A stretch of 64,000 nt of DNA from DASUBV01 sp035763085 (GCA_035763085.1 DASUBV010000036.1:13698-77697), one strand, 5' to 3'; positions 51,337 through 60,326 are shown, counted from the first letter of the stretch. The notes: generated by a model not told the origin, from the sequence alone. A program made the numbers and translations.

Positions 51337-51858
51337 ATGCCGGTGGTGAATTCGCGCTGCGTCTGGGTGCTCGCCGGGACGGCGCTCGCCGGTATCGCCC
51401 TGGATCAGGCCAGTAAGGCGCTGGTGGTGGCGACCGTCGAGGGCCAGCCGCCGGTCCTGCTGATCGGCCGGGTCCTGATGATCGACGTGTCGCGGAACAC
51501 CGGCGCCGCCTTCTCCTTTGCCCCGGCGGCGACGATCTTCTTCAGCTTCCTGGCGGTGGCCATCTCCGCGCTGATCGTCATCAAGGCCCGCCAGCTGCGC
51601 TCAGTGGGCTGGGCATTGTCGCTGGGCCTGCTGCTGGCGGGCGCCGTCGGGAACCTGTGCGACCGGCTGGCGCGCGCGCCCGGCTTCGGCCGCGGAGCCG
51701 TGGTCGACTTCATCTACCTGCAGCATTTCGCCACCTTCAACATCGCCGACAGCTGCCTGACCTGCGGGGCGATCCTGGCCATCTTGCTGGCGCTGCGCGG
51801 CATCCCGATCACCGGCAGGCCGCCGGGCGGACCGCCGGGCGGCACCGGGCCAGGCTGA
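51337..51858 (+). CDS. lspA: Signal peptidase II (lipoprotein signal peptidase)
   Basis: 173 residues with four hydrophobic segments. Catalytic aspartates lie in GNLCDRL (residue 109) and FNIADSC (residue 138); DQASK (23) and the NTGAAFSF (54) motif are also present. It cleaves signal peptides at lipobox cysteines, a function that would serve the several lipoproteins in this window. CATACT ends six bases before ATG 51337. The longer frame from 51310 is less likely. The C-terminus ends in a Pro/Gly-rich tail. Confidence 0.9.
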   Translation: MPVVNSRCVWVLAGTALAGIALDQASKALVVATVEGQPPVLLIGRVLMIDVSRNTGAAFSFAPAATIFFSFLAVAISALIVIKARQLRSVGWALSLGLLLAGAVGNLCDRLARAPGFGRGAVVDFIYLQHFATFNIADSCLTCGAILAILLALRGIPITGRPPGGPPGGTGPG

Positions 51859-51901
51859 GGCCGCTTGACGGCGTCGGGGGCATCTATGAAACGTTGCCCC
51901 C

Positions 51902-54900
51902 ATGACCGTTACCGCAGCTGGCTTCGATCTCGACGCCAAGTACCGGGTCACCGAGGGTGGCGTTCTCATCACGGGAGTCCAGGCGCTCGCCCGGGTGCTA
52001 TTCGACCAGATCCGGGCCGACCGGCGGCGCGGCCTGAATACCGCCGCGTTCGTCAGCGGGTATCCGGGCTCGCCGCTGGGCGGGTTCGACCAGACGCTGC
52101 AGCGCACCGGGTCGCTGCTGGGCGAGCACGACGTGCACTGGATGCCGGGCGTCAACGAGGACCTGGCCGCGACCGCGGTATGGGGCAGCCAGCAGGACAA
52201 CCTGGCTCCGCTGCGGAGCCACAACGGGGTTATCGGCATGTGGTATGGCAAGGCCCCCGGCGTGGACCGGTGCGGCGATGTCTTCCGGCACGCGAACCTG
52301 CACGGCATCGGCACCAACGGCGGCGTGATCTGCGCGGCGGGCGATGACCCGGCGTCGAAGTCGTCCACCCTGCCCGGCGCCAGCGAGGTCGCGCTGTATG
52401 ACGCGGGCATGCCCGTGCTGGTGCCCGGCACCCCGCAGGAAGTGCTGGACCTGGGCCGGCACGGTTATGAGCTGTCCCGGTTCACCGGCTGCTGGACGGG
52501 CCTGAAGATGGTCACGGCGGTCTGCGACGGGTTCGGCTCGGCCGACGTGGCCAGCGAGCGCATCGTGCCGCAGTTGCCGGAGCTGTCGTTTGACGGGCAG
52601 CCCTGGCGGTTCGCGCAGGCGCCGCGGTTCTTCCTGCCGGTGACGATCGACCTGGAAGCCGAGCTCTACGAGCGGCGGCACGAGGCAGCCCGCGCCTATG
52701 CGGCCCGCAACAGCCTGAACGTGGCCGAGGTCGACCCGCCGGACGCGTGGCTGACGATCGTCAGCTCGGGCCGGGTGTACCGGGAGGTGCGCCAGGCGCT
52801 GGCCGGGCTGGGCCTGGCCCGCGACGCCGAGGTCGCCGGCGCGGGCATCCGGCTGGTCCGGCTGGGCATGATCTACCCGCTGGAGCCGGGGATCGTCCGC
52901 GCCGCCGCCCGCGGCGTGCAGGAAATCCTGGTCGTCGAGGAGAAGCGGCCGTTCGTCGAGCGGTTCATCCGCGAGCAGCTGTACGAGAGCAGCGAGCGGC
53001 CGCGGGTGACCGGCAAGCGGGATGAGCGGGACCGGCCGCTGGTCCCGGTGGACGGTGAGCTGAGCGCTGACCGGCTGCGCCCGGTACTGGCCCGCCGCCT
53101 CGCGCAGCGGCTGGCAGGGCCTCAGTTCGCGCCGCTGGATGGCCCGGCGCGCGCCAGCTCGCTGCCCGTCATCAGCCTGGAGACGACCCGCACGGCGGCC
53201 TTCTGCAGCGGCTGCCCGCACAACAGGTCCACGATCGCCGGTGCCGGGTCGCCGGTGGGCGGCGGCGTCGGCTGTCATGCCATGGTCATGTGGCTGGACC
53301 GCGGGGCGGTGTCGTACTCGCAGATGGGCGGCGAGGGCGCGCAGTGGCTAGGCCGCGCGCCATTCACCGCCGTCCCGCACTACGTGCAGAACGTCGGCGA
53401 TGGCACCTTCTTCCATTCCGGCAGCCTGGCGGTCCGCGCGGCGGTCGCCGCCGGGGTCACGATGACCTTCAAGATCCTCTATAACGGGGTTGTCGCCATG
53501 ACCGGCGGCCAGGACCCGGCGGGTCAGCTCGACGTACCCAGGATGTGCCGGGCGCTGGCCGCCGAGGGAGTGGCGCGGATCATCGTGGTGTCGGACGACC
53601 CGGCCCGGTACCGGAGCTGGGCGGGCCTGCGCTCCGCGGCGGGCCTGCCGGCCGGAACCCGGGCCTGGGGCCGGGACCGGCTGGCCGAAGCCGAGCGGGT
53701 GCTGGCCGGAGTGCCTGGCGTGACCGTCCTGGTCTACGACCAGGCATGCGCGAACGAGCTGCGCCGGCTGCGCAAGCGCGGCCGGGCACCGGAGCGCGCC
53801 CAGCGCGTGGTGATCAACGAGGCGGTCTGCGAGGGCTGCGGGGACTGCGGGACGAAGAGCAACTGCCTGTCGGTCCGCCCGGTGGAAACCGAGCTGGGCC
53901 GCAAGACGCAGATAGACCAGGCGTCCTGCAACACCGATTACAGCTGCCTGGATGGTGACTGCCCGTCGTTCGTGACGGTGCGGGCGCCGTCAGCGCGGGC
54001 GGCCGGGGCGCGGCCGGCGCCGTCCGCCGGGGCAGCCGGCGCGCTGGAGCTGCCCGGGCTGGCCGGCGAGCTGCCGGAGCCGGCCAGCAAGGCCGCCATC
54101 GCCGAGGTCGGCGGCTACGGGATCGTGGCCACGGGCATCGGCGGGACCGGCGTCGTCATGCTCAACCAGGTGCTGGCCACGGCGGCGTTCCTGGACGGGC
54201 TGGGCGTCACCGGGCTGGACCAGACCGGGCTGAGCCAGAAGGCGGGCCCGGTGGTGTCGCACCTGCGGCTGTGGCACGGCGCTGCGGCGCCGGCGCCCCC
54301 GGCGGATGCGGTCGCCGGGGATGGCGCCGGGGCCGCGGGTGAGGCGGCCATGGCGGCGGCGGCCGGGCCGCGGGACGCGCCGGCCAGCCACCCGGAGGCC
54401 GGCAATGCCGTCGGCGAGGAATCGGCTGATCTGCTGCTGGCCCTGGACCTGCTGGTGGCGGCCGAGCCGCGGCACCTGGCCCGGCTCAGCGCCGCCCGCA
54501 CGGTCACGGTGGCCTGCACCTCGGTGGTCCCGACCGCGGGCATGGTGCGCGGCTCCGACCCGGCGCCGGACGCCAGCCCGATCCTGACCGCGCTGCGGGA
54601 GCGCAGCCGGCCCGGCGGGCTGACCACGGTGGATACCGAGGCGGTGGCCACGGCCCTGTTCGGCGACGCGGTCGCCGCTAATGTGATCGCGCTCGGCGCG
54701 GCCTACCAGGCCGGCGCAGTGCCGGTCGCCGCGGCCTCGATCGAGCGGGCCATCGAGCTCAACGGCGTGGCCGTGCAGCGGAACAAGGCGGCCTTCCGGG
54801 CCGGAAGGCTGGCTGTCCACGATCCCGCCGCGCTGCCGGCCGCACGCCGGGCAGGCGAGCTGCGCCGTCGCGAGGATCCCCGGCAGCTGGCCGCTGCCGG

Positions 54901-55606
54901 GGAGCTGGCCGCCGCCCGCGGCCTGACCGGGCCGGCCGCCGGCCGCGCGGTGCGCCGCGCCGCGGAGCTGATCGACTACCAGGACGCCCGGCTGGCCGGC
55001 CGTTACCTGGACCTGGTGGGCGCAGCGGCCCGCGCGGATGCCGCGCGGGTGGCCGCCGGGCAGGCGGCGGGGCAGGACACGGCGGGGCAGGAGGCGGCTG
55101 AGCTGACCGAGGCGGTGACCGACGCCTTCTTCCACCTGCTCGCTTACAAGGACGAGTACGAGGTGGCGCGGCTGCACCTGCTCCCGGAGTTCGGCGCGGC
55201 GCTGGCCGGGGCGGTGCCCGGCGGCCGGGGCGTCCGTTATCAGCTGCACCCGCCGGTGCTGCGGGCGCTGGGCCTGCACAGCAAGATCGGTATCCCGGCG
55301 CCGCTGGCCCGCCCGGCCTTCCGGGCCCTGCGAGGCATGCGCAAGGTGCGCGGCAGCCGGGCCGATGTGTTCGGCTACACCCGGGTCCGGCGGACCGAGC
55401 GGCGGCTGGCAGCCGAGTACGAGGCGCAGATGCGCCCGCTGCTGGACCGGGCCGCCACGCTGCCGGATGCCGGGCACGCCGCCGCGGTGGAGCTGGCCCG
55501 GCTGCCGCTGGGGATCCGCGGCTACGAGGAGATCAAGCTCGCGGCGGTGGCGCGCTACGAGGCCGACCGGGCGCGGCTGCGGGCCGGGCTCGGCAGCCCG
55601 CGCTAG
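51902..55606 (+). CDS. Indolepyruvate:ferredoxin oxidoreductase-family protein (large fused type)
   Basis: 1234 residues combining the pyruvate-ferredoxin oxidoreductase domains in one chain: an N-terminal pyrimidine-binding region (SGYPGSPLGGFDQ), a thiamine-binding region with CSGCPHNRST and GGVGCHAM, an iron-sulfur cluster motif CEGCGDCGTKSNC (about 642-655), then a gamma-like domain GIVATGIGGTGVVMLNQVLATAAFLDG. Such proteins oxidatively decarboxylate aryl- or branched-chain 2-oxoacids to acyl-CoA with ferredoxin. No ferredoxin partner gene is adjacent. A Gly/Ala-rich insert (about 690-840) interrupts the gamma part. Confidence 0.88.
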   Translation: MTVTAAGFDLDAKYRVTEGGVLITGVQALARVLFDQIRADRRRGLNTAAFVSGYPGSPLGGFDQTLQRTGSLLGEHDVHWMPGVNEDLAATAVWGSQQDNLAPLRSHNGVIGMWYGKAPGVDRCGDVFRHANLHGIGTNGGVICAAGDDPASKSSTLPGASEVALYDAGMPVLVPGTPQEVLDLGRHGYELSRFTGCWTGLKMVTAVCDGFGSADVASERIVPQLPELSFDGQPWRFAQAPRFFLPVTIDLEAELYERRHEAARAYAARNSLNVAEVDPPDAWLTIVSSGRVYREVRQALAGLGLARDAEVAGAGIRLVRLGMIYPLEPGIVRAAARGVQEILVVEEKRPFVERFIREQLYESSERPRVTGKRDERDRPLVPVDGELSADRLRPVLARRLAQRLAGPQFAPLDGPARASSLPVISLETTRTAAFCSGCPHNRSTIAGAGSPVGGGVGCHAMVMWLDRGAVSYSQMGGEGAQWLGRAPFTAVPHYVQNVGDGTFFHSGSLAVRAAVAAGVTMTFKILYNGVVAMTGGQDPAGQLDVPRMCRALAAEGVARIIVVSDDPARYRSWAGLRSAAGLPAGTRAWGRDRLAEAERVLAGVPGVTVLVYDQACANELRRLRKRGRAPERAQRVVINEAVCEGCGDCGTKSNCLSVRPVETELGRKTQIDQASCNTDYSCLDGDCPSFVTVRAPSARAAGARPAPSAGAAGALELPGLAGELPEPASKAAIAEVGGYGIVATGIGGTGVVMLNQVLATAAFLDGLGVTGLDQTGLSQKAGPVVSHLRLWHGAAAPAPPADAVAGDGAGAAGEAAMAAAAGPRDAPASHPEAGNAVGEESADLLLALDLLVAAEPRHLARLSAARTVTVACTSVVPTAGMVRGSDPAPDASPILTALRERSRPGGLTTVDTEAVATALFGDAVAANVIALGAAYQAGAVPVAAASIERAIELNGVAVQRNKAAFRAGRLAVHDPAALPAARRAGELRRREDPRQLAAAGELAAARGLTGPAAGRAVRRAAELIDYQDARLAGRYLDLVGAAARADAARVAAGQAAGQDTAGQEAAELTEAVTDAFFHLLAYKDEYEVARLHLLPEFGAALAGAVPGGRGVRYQLHPPVLRALGLHSKIGIPAPLARPAFRALRGMRKVRGSRADVFGYTRVRRTERRLAAEYEAQMRPLLDRAATLPDAGHAAAVELARLPLGIRGYEEIKLAAVARYEADRARLRAGLGSPR

Positions 55607-55632
55607 TCGCCGCGCCGGGACCGGGACGGCCC

Positions 55633-55693
55633 GAGGCGGCGGATCCGCGCTCCGCGGCGGGCAGCAGCCGCCGCCGGCTGGATCCTCCGCCTC
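55633..55693. terminator. Long imperfect inverted repeat between convergent genes
   Basis: Left arm 55633-55646 (GAGGCGG-C-GGATCC) pairs with right arm 55680-55693 (GGATCC-T-CCGCCTC), a 14-bp stem with one mismatch, plus GC-rich inner hairpins. Placed between the convergent oxidoreductase and hypothetical gene ends, it fits a bidirectional terminator. Confidence 0.5.
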
Positions 55694-55714
55694 CGCGACG
55701 GCGGGCGGGGACGA

Positions 55715-56008
55715 TCAGGATTTCCCGGTGCGGACCACGTCCAGGATCCTGGTCACCGGCACGCCGGCCAGCGCGGGGGAGGAGCCTGGCGAGGACCACA
55801 CGCGGGTCTGCAGGAACTCGGCGAAGCCAGCGGCCTGCTCGGCGGAGCCGAACTCGAGGTCGATCATCAGGTAGTCCGGGTCGCCGGCTGGCCGCCGGAT
55901 GACATAGCCGCGCACGCCTGCCTGCTGGCGAGCCCGGGCGAAGCGGTCGAACGCGGACTGCCAGAGCTCGTAGTCGCGGATCGGGTGCTCGATGCGCAGC
56001 GTGACCAT
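55715..56008 (-). CDS. Hypothetical protein, possible dimeric alpha-beta barrel
   Basis: 97 residues with the composition of an ABM/ferredoxin-like fold: VTLRIEHPIRDYELWQSAFDRF, RGYVIRRPAGDPDYLMIDLEFGSAEQAAGFAEFL and TRILDVVRTG. Such small proteins are often monooxygenases or signalling partners, but no catalytic residues can be assigned. GGAGAAC lies five bases before the ATG. It is unlinked to a recognisable operon. Confidence 0.7.
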   Translation of the reverse strand: MVTLRIEHPIRDYELWQSAFDRFARARQQAGVRGYVIRRPAGDPDYLMIDLEFGSAEQAAGFAEFLQTRVWSSPGSSPALAGVPVTRILDVVRTGKS

Positions 56009-56175
56009 GGCCGTTCTCCGTCTCTGTCCGCGGGCGTGGCGATCATTACCCGCACGCTAGGCCGGCCACCGGGCACCCGGTATCCCATTTATCTGGGGGT
56101 GCGGGGCCGCTGCCCGCCGCCGCTGACCAGCGCGGACAGCCGGACGGCGAGGGCCGCGCGGGTACTCTCGGTCGG

Positions 56176-57279
56176 GTGGCCGGCACCTGGGCACGGACCG
56201 CGGCCCGCGAGCGGGTCGCGGCGATCAGCGCGGCCGCTCATGACAGCCGGGAGCTGCGCCGGCAGGTCCTGCCGGTGCTAGGCGAGGTGCTCGGGTTCGA
56301 GGGCTATGTCTGGCTGCTGACCGACCCCGTCACGACGGTGGGCGCCGCGCCGCTGGCGCACGTGCCGGGGCTGGCCGACATGACCGGGCTGCCGGCGATC
56401 ATCCGGGCCAAGTACGCCACGACGGCCAATCGCTGGACCACGCTGGGCCCGCCGGGCAGCCCGGCCGGGCTGTGGAGCGCCGTGGCCTCCGGCCAGGCGC
56501 GCAGCCCGGCGTGGCGCGAGGTGCTCAGGCGGCACGGCACCGGTGACGTTGCCTCGGTGGTGTTCACTGACCAGTTCGGCTGCTGGGGGTTCCTGGACCT
56601 GTGGCGGGCGGCGGGCCGCGGGCCGTTCGCCGCCGCGGATGCCGAGTTCCTGGCCGGGCTGGCCGCGCCGCTGACCGCCGGACTGCGGCGGTGCCAGGCA
56701 CTCACCTTCACCAGCGTGGCGGCGGCGCACCGCGGCGACACCGGGCCGGTGGCGCTGACCCTCGATGACGACCTGCGGATCCTGTTCCGCACGGCGGCGT
56801 CCCGGGCCTGGCTGGAGGTGCTGCTGCCGCCGCAGCCCGACGAGCGGGCGGTGCCGGCCAGCGTCTACAACGTCGCAGCGCAGCTGCTGGCGGCCGAGGC
56901 CGGCATCGATGACCACCCGGCGTCCGCCCGCACGCACCTGGCCGGCGGGTTCTGGCTCACGCTGCGCGCCGCCCGGCTGGCCGCCGAGACCCCGGGACCG
57001 CCGGGCAGCCCGGCGATGATCGTCGTGACGATCGAGGAGGCGTCCGCGGCCGAGCGGCTGGAGATATTCGGCCGGGCCTGGGGACTGACCGCCCGCGAGC
57101 GCGAGCTGCTGGGCGTGCTGGCCGCCGGCGGCGACACCCGGGCGATCGCCCGGCAGCTGGGGCTGTCCGAGCACACAGTCCAGGACCATCTCAAGGCGAT
57201 CTTCAGCAAGACCGGCGCCCGGGACCGGGTGACGGTGCTGTCGCGGGCGCTGGGTACCCGGGGGCGGGCCGGCGGCTGA
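56176..57279 (+). CDS. LuxR-family regulator with GAF-like sensor
   Basis: 367 residues. The N-terminal region (VLPVLGEVLGFEGYVWLLTDP, WGFLDLWRAAGRGPFAAADAEFLAGLA) looks like a GAF sensor, and the C-terminus has a LuxR helix-turn-helix: LTARERELLGVLAAGGDTRAIARQLGLSEHTVQDHLKAIFSKTGARDR. GTG 56176 is preceded by TACTCT ending seven bases upstream, so a leaderless message is likely. Target genes unknown; no operon partner is evident. Confidence 0.85.
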   Translation: MAGTWARTAARERVAAISAAAHDSRELRRQVLPVLGEVLGFEGYVWLLTDPVTTVGAAPLAHVPGLADMTGLPAIIRAKYATTANRWTTLGPPGSPAGLWSAVASGQARSPAWREVLRRHGTGDVASVVFTDQFGCWGFLDLWRAAGRGPFAAADAEFLAGLAAPLTAGLRRCQALTFTSVAAAHRGDTGPVALTLDDDLRILFRTAASRAWLEVLLPPQPDERAVPASVYNVAAQLLAAEAGIDDHPASARTHLAGGFWLTLRAARLAAETPGPPGSPAMIVVTIEEASAAERLEIFGRAWGLTARERELLGVLAAGGDTRAIARQLGLSEHTVQDHLKAIFSKTGARDRVTVLSRALGTRGRAGG

Positions 57280-57475
57280 TTCCGGTCCGCCGCGGCCGCG
57301 GCGTTCCCCCGGCGGTCCCCGTGCGTGACCTCCTCGGCCGGCCGGGCCGGCACCGCGGTAGACACCGGTAAGGCCCGTTACGGTGTCACTCGCTGAGCTG
57401 CGGCCGCTGTGCCCGCGGACGCGCTGAATGACCGCAAAATGGCAATTCTGCTGCGGACGGGCATGCCGGTGTGCC

Positions 57476-57488
57476 GATACTCGGCGCT
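57476..57488 (+). promoter_or_regulatory. Probable leaderless -10 box for the sigma factor
   Basis: GATACT at 57476-57481 ends seven bases before GTG 57489. The same spacing recurs at many genes in this window. Confidence 0.4.
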
Positions 57489-58043
57489 GTGACGGGCGAG
57501 GGCTTCGCGGCGGTCCTGGCGGCCGCCCAGGCGGGCAGCGAGCCGGCGTTCTCGCAGCTGTGGCGGGATGGCAATCCGGCGCTGCTGCGGTACCTGCGGG
57601 TGCTGGCTCCCGAGGCCGCCGAGGATATCGCGGCCGAGACCTGGGTCCAGGTGGTGCGCGGGCTGCCCGGTTTCCGCGGCGACGAGCGGGCCTGGCGGGC
57701 CTGGCTGTTCACCATCAGCCGCCGCCGGGTGCTGGACGAGCGGCGGCGCCGGTCCCGCCGGCCGGTTATCCCGCTGGATGACCTACCGGAAACCCGCCTG
57801 CCGGATGTCAGCGATACCGCGGACCTCGCCGTCGAGCATCTCAGCACCCGGGCGGTGCTGGCGCTGCTGGCCGGGCTGCCCCCGCTGCAGGCTGAGGTGA
57901 TTCTGCTGCGCGTGGTCGCGGGCCTGGACACCGAGTCGGTGGCCCGGATGGTGGACCGCAGCCCGGGCGCCGTCCGGGTCGCCGCGCATCGCGGACTGCG
58001 GCGGCTGGCGCAGATCGTGGCGCAGGACGGTGTAACGATCTGA
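57489..58043 (+). CDS. ECF-type RNA polymerase sigma factor
   Basis: 184 residues with region 2 (NPALLRYLRVLAPEAAEDIAAETWVQVV, AWLFTISRRRVLDERRRR) and region 4 (LLAGLPPLQAEVILLRVVAGLDTESVARMVDRSPGAVRVAAHRGLRRLAQ). It is a compact ECF sigma without extra domains. GTG 57489 is preferred over GTG 57471 because of the leaderless -10 spacing. The next gene, 26 bases downstream, is its likely partner or anti-sigma factor. Confidence 0.85.
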   Translation: MTGEGFAAVLAAAQAGSEPAFSQLWRDGNPALLRYLRVLAPEAAEDIAAETWVQVVRGLPGFRGDERAWRAWLFTISRRRVLDERRRRSRRPVIPLDDLPETRLPDVSDTADLAVEHLSTRAVLALLAGLPPLQAEVILLRVVAGLDTESVARMVDRSPGAVRVAAHRGLRRLAQIVAQDGVTI

Positions 58044-58069
58044 CCGGCTGCGGCGTTTCGGACAGTGAT

Positions 58070-59050
58070 ATGCCGAATCTGCCCTGGCCCGCCCGCCGGG
58101 ACGTGTCCGCAATCTCGGACGCGTCCCTGGCCGCGCTGCTATCCGGGCTGACGCCGGAGGATCAGTCCGCGGGCGTGCAGCCGGCTGCGGATGTCATTGC
58201 CGCGCTGCGAGCCGCCCCCGCTGCTGACGAGCTGGACGGCGAGGCCCTCGCCCTCGCGGAGTTCCGGAGCCGGCGGGCCGGGGCGCCGGGCCCCGCACAG
58301 CGGGCTCGCCGGGCCCGCGCGGCGCGCCGCGGCCGGCCGGCCCGCCGGCCCTCGCGGATGCCCGCCAGGGCTGCCGCTGCGGCGGCGTTCGCCGCCATCG
58401 GCGCCGGCGGCCTGGCCACCGCGGCCTACGCCGGCGTGCTGCCCGCGCCGATCCAGCGGTTCGCCCACGCCGCCATCCTGGCGCCCGCCGCGCGGGCCAC
58501 CTCGATCCGGGCCGACCACCCGGCGGCCGCCGGGTGCCAGGCTCCGGGACGGAGCGGCTCGGCGTCGGCCGCCCCGGCGCGGGACACCCGGCCGGCCAGT
58601 GCGCTGGGAATGAGCGCATCGCCCGCCGGCGCTGCGCCCGGCCGCAGCGCCGGGCTCTGCCGCCGGGCTACTGCGCGCCCGGCGCGCCGCCATGTTCACC
58701 GGGCCGGGTGCTGGCCAGCGGTGCCGTCCCCGGCCCCGCGACCGGGCGCCTCCGGCTCGGCCGCCCCGCGGCCGGGCCCGACTGTCCGCATGCACCGGCC
58801 CGCGGCTGACGGTCCCCGGCCGTTCCGGTCATGCGCTGCCTTCTGGTGGCGATCGCACGGGCAGCGGCGGCACTGGTTCCCGGTCATGCGCCCGGTCCCG
58901 GGCCGCGGATCCCGCCCGGCCGGGTGGCAGGTGCCCCGCCCCGGCAAGACCAGTGGCCACATCACCAGCGGTCCCGGCAGCGGGGCAGGCGCACCGTCCA
59001 GCAGCAAGCCCGTGCAGAGTCACCCCAACAATCCGCCGTCGCGCCAGTAG
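58070..59050 (+). CDS. Putative membrane partner of the sigma factor, possibly frameshifted
   Basis: The N-terminal 140 residues look like the partner proteins seen after this ECF type: ALLSGLTPEDQSAGVQPAADVIAALRAAP, GEALALAEFRSRRAGAP, a basic stretch, then one membrane helix (AAFAAIGAGGLATAAYAGVLPAPIQRFAH). After about residue 150 the sequence changes: Arg, His, Trp and Cys become common, many third bases are A or T, and only the final SKPVQSHPNNPPSRQ looks normal. This suggests frameshift decay or a degenerate tail. Anti-sigma function is inferred from position, not from a known motif. Confidence 0.5.
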   Translation: MPNLPWPARRDVSAISDASLAALLSGLTPEDQSAGVQPAADVIAALRAAPAADELDGEALALAEFRSRRAGAPGPAQRARRARAARRGRPARRPSRMPARAAAAAAFAAIGAGGLATAAYAGVLPAPIQRFAHAAILAPAARATSIRADHPAAAGCQAPGRSGSASAAPARDTRPASALGMSASPAGAAPGRSAGLCRRATARPARRHVHRAGCWPAVPSPAPRPGASGSAAPRPGPTVRMHRPAADGPRPFRSCAAFWWRSHGQRRHWFPVMRPVPGRGSRPAGWQVPRPGKTSGHITSGPGSGAGAPSSSKPVQSHPNNPPSRQ

Positions 59051-59107
59051 CGCGGCGCTCAGCCCGCATCCGGGTTATCCCGGGTGCGCGGCGGGGACCG
59101 GGTCCTT

Positions 59108-59227
59108 CCCCCCGGCGGCCCGGTTCCCCCGCCCGTCCCGCGGCCTAGCTGGACCGCTCCTAGGCCCCCGGACGGGCCCGTGGCGGGGGAACCGAGCCGT
59201 ACCCCCGGCGGCCCGGTTCCCCCGCCC
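59108..59227. repeat. Direct-inverted-direct repeat cluster and large hairpin between convergent genes
   Basis: A 26-bp unit beginning CCCCCGGCGGCC occurs directly at 59109-59134 and 59202-59227. An inverted copy of its core lies at 59182-59194 (GGCGGGGGAACCG against CGGTTCCCCCGCC at 59121-59133). The segment between also pairs through CGTCC/GGACG and GGCCTAG/CTAGGCC, so one large hairpin spans about 59121-59194. It separates the sigma-factor operon from the convergent spermidine-synthase-like gene and is a probable bidirectional terminator. Confidence 0.6.
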
Positions 59228-59347
59228 TTCCGTCCGGCCCGCCGCTGGCTTCCCGCGTGACCCGTTCAGGCGATGTGGCCTGGCCGCCGAGAGCACCGCC
59301 GCCGGCGGCCCCGGCGCCCCGGGCCGAGGGCGGCAGCAGCCCGGCTG

Positions 59348-60250
59348 TCAGCCGGCCGGACGGCGCAGCGTGAGGACTTCTGGTGGCGGGGCGGGCGAGG
59401 GGCGTGCGCTGGCATCGGTGACCGGTCTCGCGCCCGCCCCGAACCGGTCCAGCCCGGCGCCGCCTACCAGCCGCCAGGGCTGCGGGCTGGCCGCCGCCCG
59501 CCGGGCCAGCCCGGCGAGCGGAAGGCCGGCGCGCGAGCCGGCCAGGATCAGGTTGCCGAACCGGCGGGCCCGCAGCACGGCGGTATCGGCCATCAGGCAG
59601 ACGTGCGGGAAGACCGAGCGCACCGTTGCGACCTGAGCGCGGGCATGCGCCAGGGGCGGGCCATCGCCGACATTGACGGCCAGGATGCCCGGCGGGCTGA
59701 GCGCGCGGGCGGCGGCCGCCGTGAACTCGGCCGAGGTCAGCCGGGCCGGAGTCTGCGCGCCGGCGAACAGGTCCGCGATGACCAGGTCAAAGGACCCGGC
59801 GCGGACCTGCCCGGCGACCGCACGGGCATCACCGATCCGGACCCGCAGGCCGGACTGCCTGCCGCGGCCGGCCCCGCGGCCGCCGTCCGCCAGCGGCAGA
59901 TGCTCGCGGACCACCTCGGCCAGCGCGCCGTTCGACTCGACCGCGAGCTGGCGGGAGCCGGGCCGGGTGGCGGCCACGTACCGGGCCAGCGTCAGCCCGC
60001 CGCCGCCGAGGTGCAGGACCCGCAGCGGCTGCCCGGCCGGCGCCGCGAGGTCGGCCAGGTGCGCGAGCCGGCGCAGGTAGGCGAACTCCAGGTGCTGCGG
60101 GTCGTCGAGATCGACATGCGACTGCGGCGTGCCGTCGACCAGCACGGTCCAGCCGCGCGGCCGGTCGGGATCGGCCACCAGCTCCACGACGCCCTGGTCG
60201 CCCTCGAGCCGCACCGTGGGCCGGCCGCCGCCGCGCTGCCGGTGTGCCAT
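59348..60250 (-). CDS. Spermidine-synthase-like methyltransferase-fold protein
   Basis: 300 residues with the polyamine synthase Rossmann core: LRVLHLGGGGLTLARYVAATRPG, QLAVESNGALAEVVRE, RIGDARAVAGQVRAGSFDLVIADLF. It lacks the usual N-terminal spermidine synthase tetramer segment, and the aminopropyl-site motif GGGDG is GGGGL here. It is better called a spermidine synthase-like protein of unknown substrate. GATAAT ends six bases before ATG 60250, indicating a leaderless message. The longer frame to 60805 runs antisense through a remnant gene and is rejected. Confidence 0.8.
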   Translation of the reverse strand: MAHRQRGGGRPTVRLEGDQGVVELVADPDRPRGWTVLVDGTPQSHVDLDDPQHLEFAYLRRLAHLADLAAPAGQPLRVLHLGGGGLTLARYVAATRPGSRQLAVESNGALAEVVREHLPLADGGRGAGRGRQSGLRVRIGDARAVAGQVRAGSFDLVIADLFAGAQTPARLTSAEFTAAAARALSPPGILAVNVGDGPPLAHARAQVATVRSVFPHVCLMADTAVLRARRFGNLILAGSRAGLPLAGLARRAAASPQPWRLVGGAGLDRFGAGARPVTDASARPSPAPPPEVLTLRRPAG

Positions 60251-60262
60251 AGATCCATTATC
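60251..60262 (-). promoter_or_regulatory. Leaderless -10 box for the spermidine-synthase-like gene
   Basis: GATAAT on the minus strand (60257-60262) ends six bases before ATG 60250, one of the clearest -10 hexamers here. Confidence 0.45.
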
Positions 60263-60326
60263 GTGTCGGGATGCCTGCCGCCCCCGGATGCCGCCCGGCG
60301 TTCGCGCCCGGGGCCGGCGGCGCCTA

